Shown here piece after piece: positions 23,129 through 31,763 of a DNA stretch of 64,000 nt. The stretch covers positions 11,085-75,084 of the forward strand of contig JBGPHT010000020.1 in NCBI GenBank assembly GCA_041484525.1, in the 5' to 3' direction. Origin of the DNA: JBGPHT01 sp041484525. Lineage in GTDB: Bacteria; Acidobacteriota; Terriglobia; Bryobacterales; Bryobacteraceae. Under the pieces are notes generated by a model, which worked only from the letters and a program-made list of their open reading frames with translations, searched no databases and was not told where the DNA came from. Each line of letters begins with the position of its first letter. Position 1 is the stretch's first letter. A program made the position numbers and the translations under genes.

Positions 23129-23144
23129 CTTCTGCGAGTCCCGC

Positions 23145-24239
23145 CTAATTCCCAGCCGGAGCTACCGGCACCGGGTTCGGATAATAATACGGCCGGTAGA
23201 AAATATTCACGCCCGGCAAGTCGGGGATCTCCACTTTGATTCGCCGCGTCGTCTTCGGCTTGCCCTCCGGATCCACGTCCGGAACGTAGCGCAAAATGTA
23301 CTGCGTCGTGATCTCGCCCGCGATTCCACCTACCGCGTCGATGATGCCCTTCGAGATCGCGGCCGCATAGCCGCCCGTCCCCACCGTCAACGCGTAGTTG
23401 CCTTCGTCGGACGGATGCGAAAGATAGCCGGAGACATCTTTGTACGGGTTGACCAGCGGATACTCCACGTGGCCGCCGGTGTCTTTCGTCAGGCGGTCCA
23501 GCACTTCCTTGTCCTCGTTGGCGAACCCGAACGCCATGCTGCTCACGGAGTAAATCGTCACCTGCGTGCGCTGCGCCAGTTCCAGCACTTCTTCCAGATT
23601 GTGCTTGCTGGCGTTGTCGTGGCCGTCGCCTACGATCACGATGATGCGGCGCGGCTCGTAGGGCTCGCCCTTCACCAGCTCGCGGCGCGTGCACGCCATA
23701 TACACCGCGTCGTACAGCGCAGAGCCGCCGGCCGGCTTCATCTTGTCGATCCGCGCCGTGATTTTGGCCGAATCCCAAGTCGTGTTCACCGCCAGCTCGG
23801 CATCATTCGAATACGAGATCAGATAGCCACTGTAGCGTTTATCCCCGGGCAGCAGGTTCCACACCAACTCCTTGATGGCATCCTGATAGGTCTTCCAGTG
23901 GATCTTCATGTTGTTGCTCTGGTCGATGAGGAAGCCCACCACGACCGGCTGTTTCTGTTCGTGGCTGAAGAATTCGATGCGCTGCGCCCGCCCTTCGTCC
24001 AGCACCCGGAAATCATTCTTCTCCAGGTTGGAGACGAATTTCCCCCGGTCGTCTTTCACCGTGACGGGGACCATCACCTCGGTCGCCTGCGAGCGGAACT
24101 GCGCCGCCGGGTCGATTGGTGGTTGAACTGGTTGTTGCGGCGGGTTGGCCTGTGGCGGTTTCTCCTGCGGGATAGCTTGCAGGCACAGCAGCAGAAGACC
24201 GCAGGACCCCAGAATCACGGATCGGCGTAGGAAAGACAT
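23145..24239 (-). CDS. Exported VWA-domain protein (TIGR03436-type)
   Basis: 364 residues: signal peptide (to about residue 25), a proline/glutamine-rich linker (QANPPQQPVQPP), then VTVKDDRGKFVSNLEKNDFRV, which is the acidobacterial VWFA-related start, and a von Willebrand A domain (about residues 97-290). The usual MIDAS DxSxS is degenerate: it reads DQSNN, so metal-dependent binding is doubtful, although GDGHDNASK is present later. The C-terminus (YFYRPYYYPNPVP-like) is tyrosine/proline-rich. Probably an extracytoplasmic adhesion or scaffold protein. Confidence 0.82.
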   Translation of the reverse strand: MSFLRRSVILGSCGLLLLCLQAIPQEKPPQANPPQQPVQPPIDPAAQFRSQATEVMVPVTVKDDRGKFVSNLEKNDFRVLDEGRAQRIEFFSHEQKQPVVVGFLIDQSNNMKIHWKTYQDAIKELVWNLLPGDKRYSGYLISYSNDAELAVNTTWDSAKITARIDKMKPAGGSALYDAVYMACTRRELVKGEPYEPRRIIVIVGDGHDNASKHNLEEVLELAQRTQVTIYSVSSMAFGFANEDKEVLDRLTKDTGGHVEYPLVNPYKDVSGYLSHPSDEGNYALTVGTGGYAAAISKGIIDAVGGIAGEITTQYILRYVPDVDPEGKPKTTRRIKVEIPDLPGVNIFYRPYYYPNPVPVAPAGN

Positions 24240-24282
24240 GACGGCGTTGGTATTATTGTACCCCGCGCCGTGGCCCCCGGAG

Positions 24283-25371
24283 TCAGTCTTTCACCGCTAC
24301 CACGTCCACGGCGAACCCGGCATCCATGGAGGGCAGGCCCTCGAAGGGGATGAGGGATCCGGCCGGCGGGCGGTCGGCGGAGAAGAATTCACCCCGCACC
24401 TTCCGCACCTGGTTGGCAATGCCTCCCGACAACGGATATATATGCGCGAAGGCGACGTCGCCGGTGGAGACGCCCGCCTGCTGCAGCGCCTTCTGCAGGC
24501 GTTCGAAGGCGAGGCGCGCGTCTTGTTCCTGGTATCCAAACGATGCCTGGGTCCCGGTCAACACCACCCGCGCGGAGCCCACCACCGCGGCATCCGATTG
24601 GCCCTCCGACGGATTCACCACGCGCAGCCGGTCCGGCGTTTTCGCGCGCAGCCGGGCCACGGCTTCGCAGGCCGCCATCGCGCTCACCGGGGCGCGCTGC
24701 GTCTGGACCAGGTTGAGCGCCGCGCGGGGATAATCTGCCACCACCAGTTTCCGTGTCTCCGCCACGTTGTCGAGCGAGCTGAGAAAGCAGGTGACGCGCA
24801 GCACGTCGGCCGGCTCCGAGCCCGCGGCCTGCAACTCGCGCCGCAGGGCGGCCAGCGATTTCACCGTGAGTGGCGGCACCGGATCGAGCGGATCCCCGGA
24901 AGTCGCCACCGTCGCCGAGAGGAACGCCAGCCCGTTCGGATTCACTTCCTTCTTGGCGGAAGCGATCGCCTCCAACACCACCTGCGCGCCTTCGAGCGGC
25001 AGCCCGCCCGCCTGGATCAGGCTCAGCGAGGGCAGCGGCTGGCGGCGTTCGGTGAAGGTTTCGCTGACCAGATCGCGCACCCGCCGGATGTCTCCCGAGC
25101 CGGCCACAAACGCGCGGATCTTGAGAACCTCTTCGCTGCCGGTTTCCCGGGCCAGCGCCTTGAGCGCGTCCCGGACCTGCTGCGAAAGCAGCCCCTTGGC
25201 CGAGAGCGGCGTCACGTGAAACGTCAGCCGCCGGGTCTCGCCGGTCACCGCGCCGGGCAGTTCCTTCGGAAGCTGGAGAGTCTGGGTCTCTTCTTCCTTT
25301 TTCTTCTTCTGGCTGGGCGACGCGACGAATGCCAGGGCGCAGACCAGCGCCACCAGCGCCGATGCTCTCAT
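24283..25371 (-). CDS. Secreted protein with three RidA/YjgF-like domains
   Basis: 362 residues with a signal peptide and a lysine-rich stretch (SQKKKKEEE). Three repeats follow the RidA pattern of a helix, then V-x-L/F, then a strand with two hydrophobic runs: LKALARETGSEEVLKIRAFV to GAQVVLEAIA (about 70-138), LRRELQAAGSEPADVLRVTC to AACEAVARL (about 155-235), and LQKALQQAGVSTGDVAFAHI to FAVDVVAVK (about 280-360). RidA deaminates reactive enamines as a homotrimer in the cytoplasm; three tandem copies could fold as a built-in trimer. Export is odd for this family. I did not find the RidA catalytic arginine with confidence. Confidence 0.62.
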   Translation of the reverse strand: MRASALVALVCALAFVASPSQKKKKEEETQTLQLPKELPGAVTGETRRLTFHVTPLSAKGLLSQQVRDALKALARETGSEEVLKIRAFVAGSGDIRRVRDLVSETFTERRQPLPSLSLIQAGGLPLEGAQVVLEAIASAKKEVNPNGLAFLSATVATSGDPLDPVPPLTVKSLAALRRELQAAGSEPADVLRVTCFLSSLDNVAETRKLVVADYPRAALNLVQTQRAPVSAMAACEAVARLRAKTPDRLRVVNPSEGQSDAAVVGSARVVLTGTQASFGYQEQDARLAFERLQKALQQAGVSTGDVAFAHIYPLSGGIANQVRKVRGEFFSADRPPAGSLIPFEGLPSMDAGFAVDVVAVKD

Positions 25372-25477
25372 TTGTTCCTCCGCGACAGAGCACGCACGGA
25401 GCGCATAGAATTAGGATTGTAGCAAACGCGAATTGACGCGCAGGCCGCCTGTCTGCGCGGCGGTGCGAAAGGAATGC

Positions 25478-26686
25478 ATGGCGGCACCGGTCCCCCCGCT
25501 CGTTAAGAAAAAGAAGAGGAGTCATTCGCCCTGGAAACGCTACTGGTGGGTGGCGGGCGTGGCCGCCGCGGCGGCTGTCGCCGGAGCCTGGTACGAGCTG
25601 CCCAGCCGTCCGCGCGAGGCCCGCATGGAACTGCTCCCCGGATACGTTCCGAGCGCCGCCACGGTGGAGCAGGAATACGCCCGGTTCCACGGCAAGATGC
25701 TGCGCAATGCGGAAGTCGAGCAGCAATTCGAGAGCGCCACTCAGCTCTCCGGCCGGCGCGATTACGTTGGAGCGGTGGATATGCTCGAGGCCGCCTCCAA
25801 GGTGGCGGCGGTGCCCGTCATCTTCAATAACCTGGGTGTGCTCTACGCCAAGCTGAACGACCGCTCGCGCGCCCTCAACGCCTTTCGTGAAGCGCTGGCG
25901 CGCGACATCAATTACCAGCCCGTCCGCCTGAATCTGCAGCGTCTCAAAGGCTTCACTCAGAATGACGCGGACCCGGTGACGCGCGAGATCGAGCCCAACA
26001 ACAGCAACCTGCTCGCCAACCTGATTTCGCTGAGCAACAAACCCGTGGATGCAGAAATCGCCGCCGGCCTGGACGACATCGATTGTTTCAAGTTCACCTC
26101 GCCGCCGGCGCCGCGCGACATTCTCGCCATCCACATCGTGAGCTCGGCCAATCTCGCGCCCGGCATCCGCATCTACGACTCCGACATGCGCATGATGAAG
26201 ATCGGCAAGGATACGCGAGAGCTCGGCGCCTCCCTCACCCAATTGATGGCGCCCCCGCCCAACACCACTTTCTACGTGAACGTTTTCGGGATGGGCGGCA
26301 CCGCCGGCCCGTACTCCATCGCGATCCAGCCGACGAAATCCTACGATTCCTACGAGCCGAACGACGACATTTACAGCGCGCGGACCATCACGGTGGGCCA
26401 GACGATCGAAGCTAATATCATGGATGGCCAGGATACCGACTACTTCACCTTCGTCAGCCCGCGCACGGGGACGGTGACCATCGATATCCGCAACCGCTCG
26501 ACGACGCTGATCCCGGCGCTCACCACATTTACGCCGGAGATGCGCAATAGCGGTTTCGGTCCGGACGTCCGGACCCCGGGCGCGTCTTTGCACCACACGA
26601 TGCAAATCGAGGACGGCCGCACGTATTTTATTCAGGTGTGGTCGCAGGCGAATTCGTTCGGCGATTACATCTTGACGATCGAGTAG
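25478..26686 (+). CDS. Membrane-anchored TPR protein with two PPC domains
   Basis: 402 residues from ATG 25478 (AAGGA 5 bases upstream). A lysine-rich tail (VKKKKRSHS) precedes one membrane helix at about residues 23-40. TPR-like helices follow (VIFNNLGVLYAKLNDRSRAL). Two pre-peptidase C-terminal (PPC) domains are recognised by EIEPNNSNLLAN...DDIDCFKF and SYEPNDDIYSARTITVG...DTDYFTF, each a small beta-sandwich. PPC domains usually flank secreted proteases or hydrolases, but no catalytic domain is present. Probably a periplasmic binding or scaffold protein. Confidence 0.72.
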   Translation: MAAPVPPLVKKKKRSHSPWKRYWWVAGVAAAAAVAGAWYELPSRPREARMELLPGYVPSAATVEQEYARFHGKMLRNAEVEQQFESATQLSGRRDYVGAVDMLEAASKVAAVPVIFNNLGVLYAKLNDRSRALNAFREALARDINYQPVRLNLQRLKGFTQNDADPVTREIEPNNSNLLANLISLSNKPVDAEIAAGLDDIDCFKFTSPPAPRDILAIHIVSSANLAPGIRIYDSDMRMMKIGKDTRELGASLTQLMAPPPNTTFYVNVFGMGGTAGPYSIAIQPTKSYDSYEPNDDIYSARTITVGQTIEANIMDGQDTDYFTFVSPRTGTVTIDIRNRSTTLIPALTTFTPEMRNSGFGPDVRTPGASLHHTMQIEDGRTYFIQVWSQANSFGDYILTIE

Positions 26687-26764
26687 CGGGAGGATAGGGC
26701 GAAGAAAAACGTGCGGTGGGGAAAGAAGGAGGCGCGATAGTCTTTAGGAATGGGCATAATTAGT

Positions 26765-26816
26765 GCTATCTTGATAGCGAATAAAAGGCGAAATTGGCTC
26801 ACGAAGTGAAACGTGA
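26765..26816 (+). promoter_or_regulatory. Candidate operator region upstream of darTG
   Basis: Two short inverted repeats lie in the AT-rich stretch ahead of darT: GCTATC-TT-GATAGC at 26765-26778 and TCACG/CGTGA at 26799-26816. Toxin-antitoxin operons are commonly autoregulated through such dyads, but no regulator binding motif is known to me for this module. Confidence 0.35.
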
Positions 26817-26853
26817 GAGAATGCACTGACCGAGCGGGTTTCGGTATTGGGTG

Positions 26854-27454
26854 ATGCTCCATTCCGACTTTGATGAACTGCACAACATCCAGCACATCAA
26901 CAATCTGCCTTCGCTTCTGGAGAACGGAATTCTGTCGAAGGATCGGTCAAAATTGCTCAAAGAACACCGGTCGGTAGCTTTGGAAGTGATTCAGGATCGC
27001 CGGGAGAAGGTGATTGTTCCGAACACGAATCGACGACTTCACTCGTATGCAAATCTTTACTTCAATGCTCGGAATAAGATGATGTCACGGTTGCGGAATC
27101 GCGACCGTGAATTGTGTGTTCTGCGGGTGAACAAGCAGGTTTTGAGATATGACGGTGTGGTTGTTGCCGATCAAAATGCTTCAAGTGACTACGTTCGCTT
27201 CGGCGGCGGCATCGACGGCCTAAAAACTGATTGACAAGGATATGGTCTTCGCCCGTTCTTGGAAGCACCCTGAAGATCAGAGACTAGAGTGGCGGCACGG
27301 CTCCGTCGTATGCGCCGAGGTCCTAATACCGGAAGGTGTGCCACCGAGGGACATCCAGGGGATCTATGTGTCCTGCGATGAAACGGCGGCGAAGATCCGG
27401 TTCGACATTCCCTCGCTGAACGTCGAGACCAACGGCGATCTGTTCTTTAGATGA
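26854..27454 (+). pseudogene. darT: darT ADP-ribosyltransferase toxin gene, disrupted by a +1 frameshift
   Basis: The first frame (ATG 26854) gives HNIQHINNLPSLLENGILSK and YANLYFNARNKMMSRLRN, the N-terminal and NAD-site segments of DUF4433/DarT, then stops at 27234. The second frame supplies MVFARSWKHPEDQRLEWRHG and CAEVLIPEGVPP, the C-terminal half with the catalytic glutamate (AEVLIP). Dropping one A from the AAAAA at 27222-27226 joins them as GLKLIDKDMVFAR, giving a normal 199-residue DarT. DarT ADP-ribosylates thymidine in DNA, in some systems to stop phage replication. The region is lower in GC than its neighbours. Confidence 0.82.
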
Positions 27455-27461
27455 GGCGATA

Positions 27462-28580
27462 ATGGTGACTACAACGACAGGCGATCTGTTTTCTTCGCAA
27501 GCGCAAACGCTCGTGAATACGGTGAACTGCGTCGGTGTGATGGGGAAGGGTGTTGCTCTAGGTTTCAAGGAGCGATATCCGGATATGTATAAAGAGTATG
27601 TCCGCCTCTGCGATGCAAAGCGTGTGCGCCTTGGAGAGCCGTACCTGTATAAGGAATTGACGGGACCGTGGATACTGAACTTCCCTACGAAGGACCACTG
27701 GCGGTCAGTGTCAAAGTTGTCCGACATCATCGCTGGGTTGCGTTATCTCGAAGCTCATTTTGAGGACTGGGGAATCGAGTCTCTTGCTGTTCCGCCTTTG
27801 GGTTGCGGCAACGGTGGACTCGAATGGCGAGTGGTGGGACCCACTCTCTACCGGCATCTGAACAAACTCGGTATCCCAGTCGAGCTTTATGCTCCTCACG
27901 GTACAACCCCGTTCGAGTTAACTCCTGAGTTCTTGGCGGCCTCCAAGCCGATATTTCCATCGAGCGCCTCGGTTCCTCCGTTAAGGGTTTCGCCGGCATC
28001 TCTGGCCTTAGTGGAGATTCTGCACAGGGTCGTTTCCGAACCATATCACTGGCCTGTCGGTCGAATCACGTTCCAGAAGATTGCTTACTTCGCGACGGAA
28101 GCCGGTCTTCCAACAGGTCTCGAATTCAGACGAGGCAGCTACGGCCCGTTTTCGTCCGACTTGAAGCCGATGCTCTCCAACCTCGTGAACAACGGGCTGA
28201 TTTCTGAAGAGCCGCTAGGACGGACCATGTTGGCGGTATGTCCGGGAAAGACGTTTGCCGACGCCAGAAAACTGTTTGAGAACGAGTTGGCGGCATGGAA
28301 TGGAATTATCGAGCATGTTGCGGATCTTTTCATGCGGATGAGAACAACTCAAGCTGAGATCGCAGCGTCGGTATTGTTCCTGGCCCGGAACATGTCGAAG
28401 CCTGATCGGGAATCGCTAACAGAGCACGAAGTCTTCCAAGGCGTTCTGGAGTGGAAGATTAGGCGTCGACCGCCACTTCAACCCGAAGAGGTCGCCAAAA
28501 CGGTCCGGAATTTGAACATTCTCCGCTGGGTCGATCTCAAACCAAGTCAATTGCCGATCCCCACAGAGGCCTGGTCCTAG
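27462..28580 (+). CDS. darG: DarG antitoxin (macrodomain ADP-ribosylglycohydrolase)
   Basis: 372 residues, intact. The N-terminal macrodomain (about 1-150) has TTTGDLFSSQAQTLVNTVNC, GVMGKGVALGFKERYP and VPPLGCGNGGLEW, matching the ADP-ribose binding loops that remove the DarT mark. The C-terminal region (about 175-372, FQKIAYFATEAGLPTGLEF, YGPFSSDLKPMLSNL) corresponds to the DarG domain that binds and blocks DarT. It starts 8 bases after the darT stop. With the toxin broken, the antitoxin may now serve only as a de-modifier. Confidence 0.88.
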   Translation: MVTTTTGDLFSSQAQTLVNTVNCVGVMGKGVALGFKERYPDMYKEYVRLCDAKRVRLGEPYLYKELTGPWILNFPTKDHWRSVSKLSDIIAGLRYLEAHFEDWGIESLAVPPLGCGNGGLEWRVVGPTLYRHLNKLGIPVELYAPHGTTPFELTPEFLAASKPIFPSSASVPPLRVSPASLALVEILHRVVSEPYHWPVGRITFQKIAYFATEAGLPTGLEFRRGSYGPFSSDLKPMLSNLVNNGLISEEPLGRTMLAVCPGKTFADARKLFENELAAWNGIIEHVADLFMRMRTTQAEIAASVLFLARNMSKPDRESLTEHEVFQGVLEWKIRRRPPLQPEEVAKTVRNLNILRWVDLKPSQLPIPTEAWS

Positions 28581-28663
28581 TTGCTACTCAACTAGCTAAT
28601 GAAATGGAAGAACAACAACCTTACTCGGCCTAGCGGTCAGCCAATGTGGTACGCTATGGCTGG

Positions 28664-30136
28664 ATGCAGTTCCAGCCGCTTAGCCACGATTCCTCCGTGC
28701 CGCTCTACCGGCAACTTTATGAGCAGATTGCTCACAAGATCCATTCCGGGGATCTGGCACGCGGCGAGCGCGTGCCCGCCACACGCGAATTGGCTGGACT
28801 GCTTGGACTGAACCGGACCACCGTTTCCGCCGCCTACGAAATCCTCGAATCCGAGGGTCTGATCAGCGGGCAGGTCGGACGCGGCAGTTTTGTCACTGGA
28901 CCTCCAACGTCCGCCGCCGCTGCCGTGGACTGGAATGGACTGCTCGAGCGCAGCGATGTTCCGGCCGCTGGCCCGACGGGAGGATTCGGGCGGGAAGTCA
29001 TCAGCTTCGTGATGTCGCGGCCCTCGCGCGCGCTGTTTCCACTGGATGAGTTCCGCGCCAGTTGCGCTGCCGTTCTCGCGCGGCACGACCTGGCCGACAT
29101 CCTGCAACTCGGATCTCCCAGCGGTTACGAACCGCTGCGACGCCACCTGCTCGAAGACGCACGGCGGCTGAACCTCGCGCGGCCGGGCGACGACCTGATC
29201 ATTACCAACGGCTGTCAGCAGGCGCTCGATCTCATCGGCCGCGTGCTGGTCCGCCCCGGCGATACGGTAGCCGTCGAAGACCCCGTCTACACCGGCCTCA
29301 AGAACCTGCTGGCCGGAATGGGCGCGCAACTGGTCGGCATTCCCGTGGGCGTGGATGGCCTCGATGTCGCCCACTTGGAACGCGTCCTCGAACGCGAGCG
29401 TCCGCGCTTCCTCGTGGTGACGTCGAACTTCCAGAATCCTACCGGCGCCACCCTCACGCTCGCGGCCCGCCGCACGCTGCTCGACGCGGCGCGTTCGGCC
29501 GGCGTGCCCGTGGTCGAAAACGACGCGTATGGCGAACTGCGATATCGCGGCGAGCCGGTGCCCGCCATCAAACAGCTCGACGAGCACGGCGGCACGGTGC
29601 TTCTCCGCAGCTTTTCGAAGGTCAGCTTTCCCGGACTGCGCGTAGGCTGGGCGGTAGGTCCCAAGGCGCTGATCGACCGCCTGCGCACCGCCAAGGAGGC
29701 CTCGGACCTGCATACGGATCAGCTCTCGCAGGCCGTGCTGCTCGAGTTTGTCGAATCGGGCCGCCTCGAAGCGCATCGCACACGCATGCTCGAGGCCGGC
29801 TCCGAACGTCTGGACGCGACCCTCGATGCCTGTCGCGAATTTCTGCCCGCGGGCACGCGCTGGACGCGACCCGAAGGCGGCATGAACATCTGGGTGCGAT
29901 TACCCGAGCCGCTCGATGCCGGCGAGTTGCTGGGGCGCGCGCAGAAGGAAGGCGTAGCTTATTTGCCCGGCCGCTATTTCGCCGTCTCGCGCCTCGAGCC
30001 GGGCGCGCTGCGATTGAGCTTTGCGGGACTCGCCGCGGACCAGATCCGGGCGGGCCTCAAGATCCTGGGAAGAATTCTGGCGGACGAACTGGAAGACTCG
30101 AAACGCAATTTCGAGCCGGCGTCCGCGATGGTGTAA
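28664..30136 (+). CDS. pdxR: GntR/MocR-type regulator with aminotransferase-like domain (PdxR-like)
   Basis: About 490 residues. The winged-helix GntR domain is at the front: PLYRQLYEQIAHKIHSGDLA, RVPATRELAGLLGLNRTTVS and VGRGSFVTG. A fold-type I aminotransferase-like domain follows (ITNGCQQALDLIGRVLVRPG, SNFQNPTGATLTL, LLRSFSKVSFPGLRVGW with the PLP lysine). The start could be GTG 28646 or ATG 28664. MocR proteins sense PLP and control vitamin B6 synthesis, and the next genes are pdxS and pdxT, so PdxR is the likely role. It is on the same strand as pdxST rather than divergent. Confidence 0.8.
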   Translation: MQFQPLSHDSSVPLYRQLYEQIAHKIHSGDLARGERVPATRELAGLLGLNRTTVSAAYEILESEGLISGQVGRGSFVTGPPTSAAAAVDWNGLLERSDVPAAGPTGGFGREVISFVMSRPSRALFPLDEFRASCAAVLARHDLADILQLGSPSGYEPLRRHLLEDARRLNLARPGDDLIITNGCQQALDLIGRVLVRPGDTVAVEDPVYTGLKNLLAGMGAQLVGIPVGVDGLDVAHLERVLERERPRFLVVTSNFQNPTGATLTLAARRTLLDAARSAGVPVVENDAYGELRYRGEPVPAIKQLDEHGGTVLLRSFSKVSFPGLRVGWAVGPKALIDRLRTAKEASDLHTDQLSQAVLLEFVESGRLEAHRTRMLEAGSERLDATLDACREFLPAGTRWTRPEGGMNIWVRLPEPLDAGELLGRAQKEGVAYLPGRYFAVSRLEPGALRLSFAGLAADQIRAGLKILGRILADELEDSKRNFEPASAMV

Positions 30137-30168
30137 GAGACGGGGACCGGAGGATTGGGGAGGATTGC

Positions 30169-30254
30169 TCACCGCCGAGACGCCGAGATCGCCGAGAACA
30201 AAAGCAATTATGACTTGTCTTGTTTGCTCAGCGATCTCGGCGTCTCGGCGGTGA
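30169..30254. repeat. Dispersed palindromic repeat, copy 2
   Basis: Left arm TCACCGCCGAGACGCCGAGA (continuing TCGCCGAGA) and right arm ending GATCTCGGCGTCTCGGCGGT(GA), with a 28-base AT-rich centre. It lies between pdxR and pdxS, which face the same way, so its hairpin could attenuate read-through from the regulator into the biosynthetic genes. It is the best-preserved copy, with nearly perfect arms. Confidence 0.88.
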
Positions 30255-30292
30255 ATAATCCCCTCCCATCCCCGGCTAAATTGGAGAGAAAC

Positions 30293-31183
30293 ATGTTTCA
30301 ATTGACGAGCGAACAATTCCGAGTAAACGTCGCCCTCGCCGAGATGCTCAAGGGCGGCGTCATCATGGACGTCACTAACGTCGAACAGGCACAGATCGCG
30401 GAAGAGGCGGGCGCCTCGGCCGTGATGGCCCTCGAGCGCGTGCCATCCGATATCCGCAAGGACGGAGGGGTGGCGCGCATGGCGGCCATCGCCATTATCG
30501 AACAGATCCAGAAGACGGTCACCATCCCCGTGATGGCCAAGGCGCGGATCGGCCACTTCATGGAGGCCCGCATTCTCGAAGCGCTGCACGTGGACTTTAT
30601 CGACGAAAGTGAAGTCCTCACCCCGGCCGACGAGGAGCACCACATCGACAAGACCAAGTTCCGGATTCCGTTCGTGTGCGGTGCGCGCAACCTGGGCGAG
30701 GCGCTGCGGCGCATCGGGGAAGGCGCGGCCATGATCCGCACCAAGGGCGAGGCCGGCTCCGGCAACATCGTGGAAGCGGTGCGGCACATCCGCACCATCG
30801 TTAAGGAGATGAAGCAGCTCACCGTCCTCGGCGCGGAGGAGCTGTTCCACGCGGCCAAGAATCTGCAGGCGCCTCTCGAACTGGTGGAATGGGTGGCCAA
30901 GAACGGCCGGCTGCCGGTCCCCAACTTCTCCGCCGGCGGCATCGCCACTCCGGCCGACGCGGCGCTCGTCATGCAGCTCGGCGCCGAGGCCGTATTCGTC
31001 GGGTCCGGCATCTTCAAATCGTCCGATCCCACGGCGCGCGCCAAAGCCATCGTGCAGGCTGCCAAGAACTACGACAACCCCGAGAAACTCCTCGAAGCCA
31101 GCCGCGCGCTGGGTGAGGCCATGCCCGGACTGGACGTCTCCAAGATTCCGGAAGCGGAATTGATGCAAACCCGAGGCTGGTAA
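30293..31183 (+). CDS. pdxS: Pyridoxal 5'-phosphate synthase subunit PdxS
   Basis: 296 residues from ATG 30293 (GGAG 7 bases upstream). Hallmarks include LAEMLKGGVIMDVTNVEQA, GASAVMALERVPSDIRK, DGGVARMAAIAIIEQI, LHVDFIDESEVLTPADEEHH and GGIATPADAALVMQLGAEAV. PdxS joins ribose 5-phosphate, glyceraldehyde 3-phosphate and ammonia to make PLP in a dodecamer fed by PdxT. The conserved lysines sit in AKARIGHFMEARI and GEAGSGNIV neighbourhoods. Coupled to pdxT by a TAATG overlap. Confidence 0.96.
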   Translation: MFQLTSEQFRVNVALAEMLKGGVIMDVTNVEQAQIAEEAGASAVMALERVPSDIRKDGGVARMAAIAIIEQIQKTVTIPVMAKARIGHFMEARILEALHVDFIDESEVLTPADEEHHIDKTKFRIPFVCGARNLGEALRRIGEGAAMIRTKGEAGSGNIVEAVRHIRTIVKEMKQLTVLGAEELFHAAKNLQAPLELVEWVAKNGRLPVPNFSAGGIATPADAALVMQLGAEAVFVGSGIFKSSDPTARAKAIVQAAKNYDNPEKLLEASRALGEAMPGLDVSKIPEAELMQTRGW

Positions 31184-31761
31184 TGAAAAAAGTTGGGGTG
31201 CTTTCGCTGCAGGGCGATTTCGCGGCGCACGGCGCGGCCCTCGAGCGCGCCGGGGCAGAGCCGGTGTACGTCCGCGAACCCGAGCAGTTTGAGGAAATCG
31301 ACGGGCTGGTGATTCCCGGCGGCGAAAGCACCACCATGCTGAAGCTCATGCGCTATGAGGGCCTGCTCGAGCCGCTACGCGAATTCGGCCGGCGGAAGCC
31401 CATCTTCGGCACCTGCGCCGGAGCCATTCTGCTGGCGGACGAAGTCACGAACCCGGAGCAGGAGAGCCTTGGCCTGATGGATATCGGCGTCGAGCGGAAT
31501 GCTTACGGGCGGCAGATCGACAGCCGTGTGGCCGAGATCGAACCCGAGCCCGACTTCGCCGAGCGGACCTCCCCCGGCAAGCTCGAAGCCGTATTCATTC
31601 GCGCGCCCATCATCCGGCGGCTCGGCGAAGGCGCCCGCGTTCTGGCGCGCTATGCCGGCGACCCGGTTCTGGTGGAGCAGGGAAAACACCTGGTCGCCAC
31701 GTTTCACCCCGAGCTCACCCCGGACTCGCGCGTGCACGCGCTGTTTCTGGGAAAATTGTGA
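31183..31761 (+). CDS. pdxT: PLP synthase glutaminase subunit PdxT
   Basis: 192 residues, class I glutamine amidotransferase fold. Motifs: VLSLQGDFAAHGAALERAGA, LVIPGGESTTMLKL, the nucleophile region FGTCAGAILLAD and the catalytic histidine/glutamate region ATFHPELTPDSRVH. It releases ammonia from glutamine and channels it to PdxS. Starts within the pdxS stop codon. Confidence 0.95.
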   Translation: MKKVGVLSLQGDFAAHGAALERAGAEPVYVREPEQFEEIDGLVIPGGESTTMLKLMRYEGLLEPLREFGRRKPIFGTCAGAILLADEVTNPEQESLGLMDIGVERNAYGRQIDSRVAEIEPEPDFAERTSPGKLEAVFIRAPIIRRLGEGARVLARYAGDPVLVEQGKHLVATFHPELTPDSRVHALFLGKL

Positions 31762-31763
31762 GC

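Noticed and set aside
24389..26605. A 738-codon minus-strand frame
   Set aside because: It crosses two well-supported genes and has no coherent protein features.
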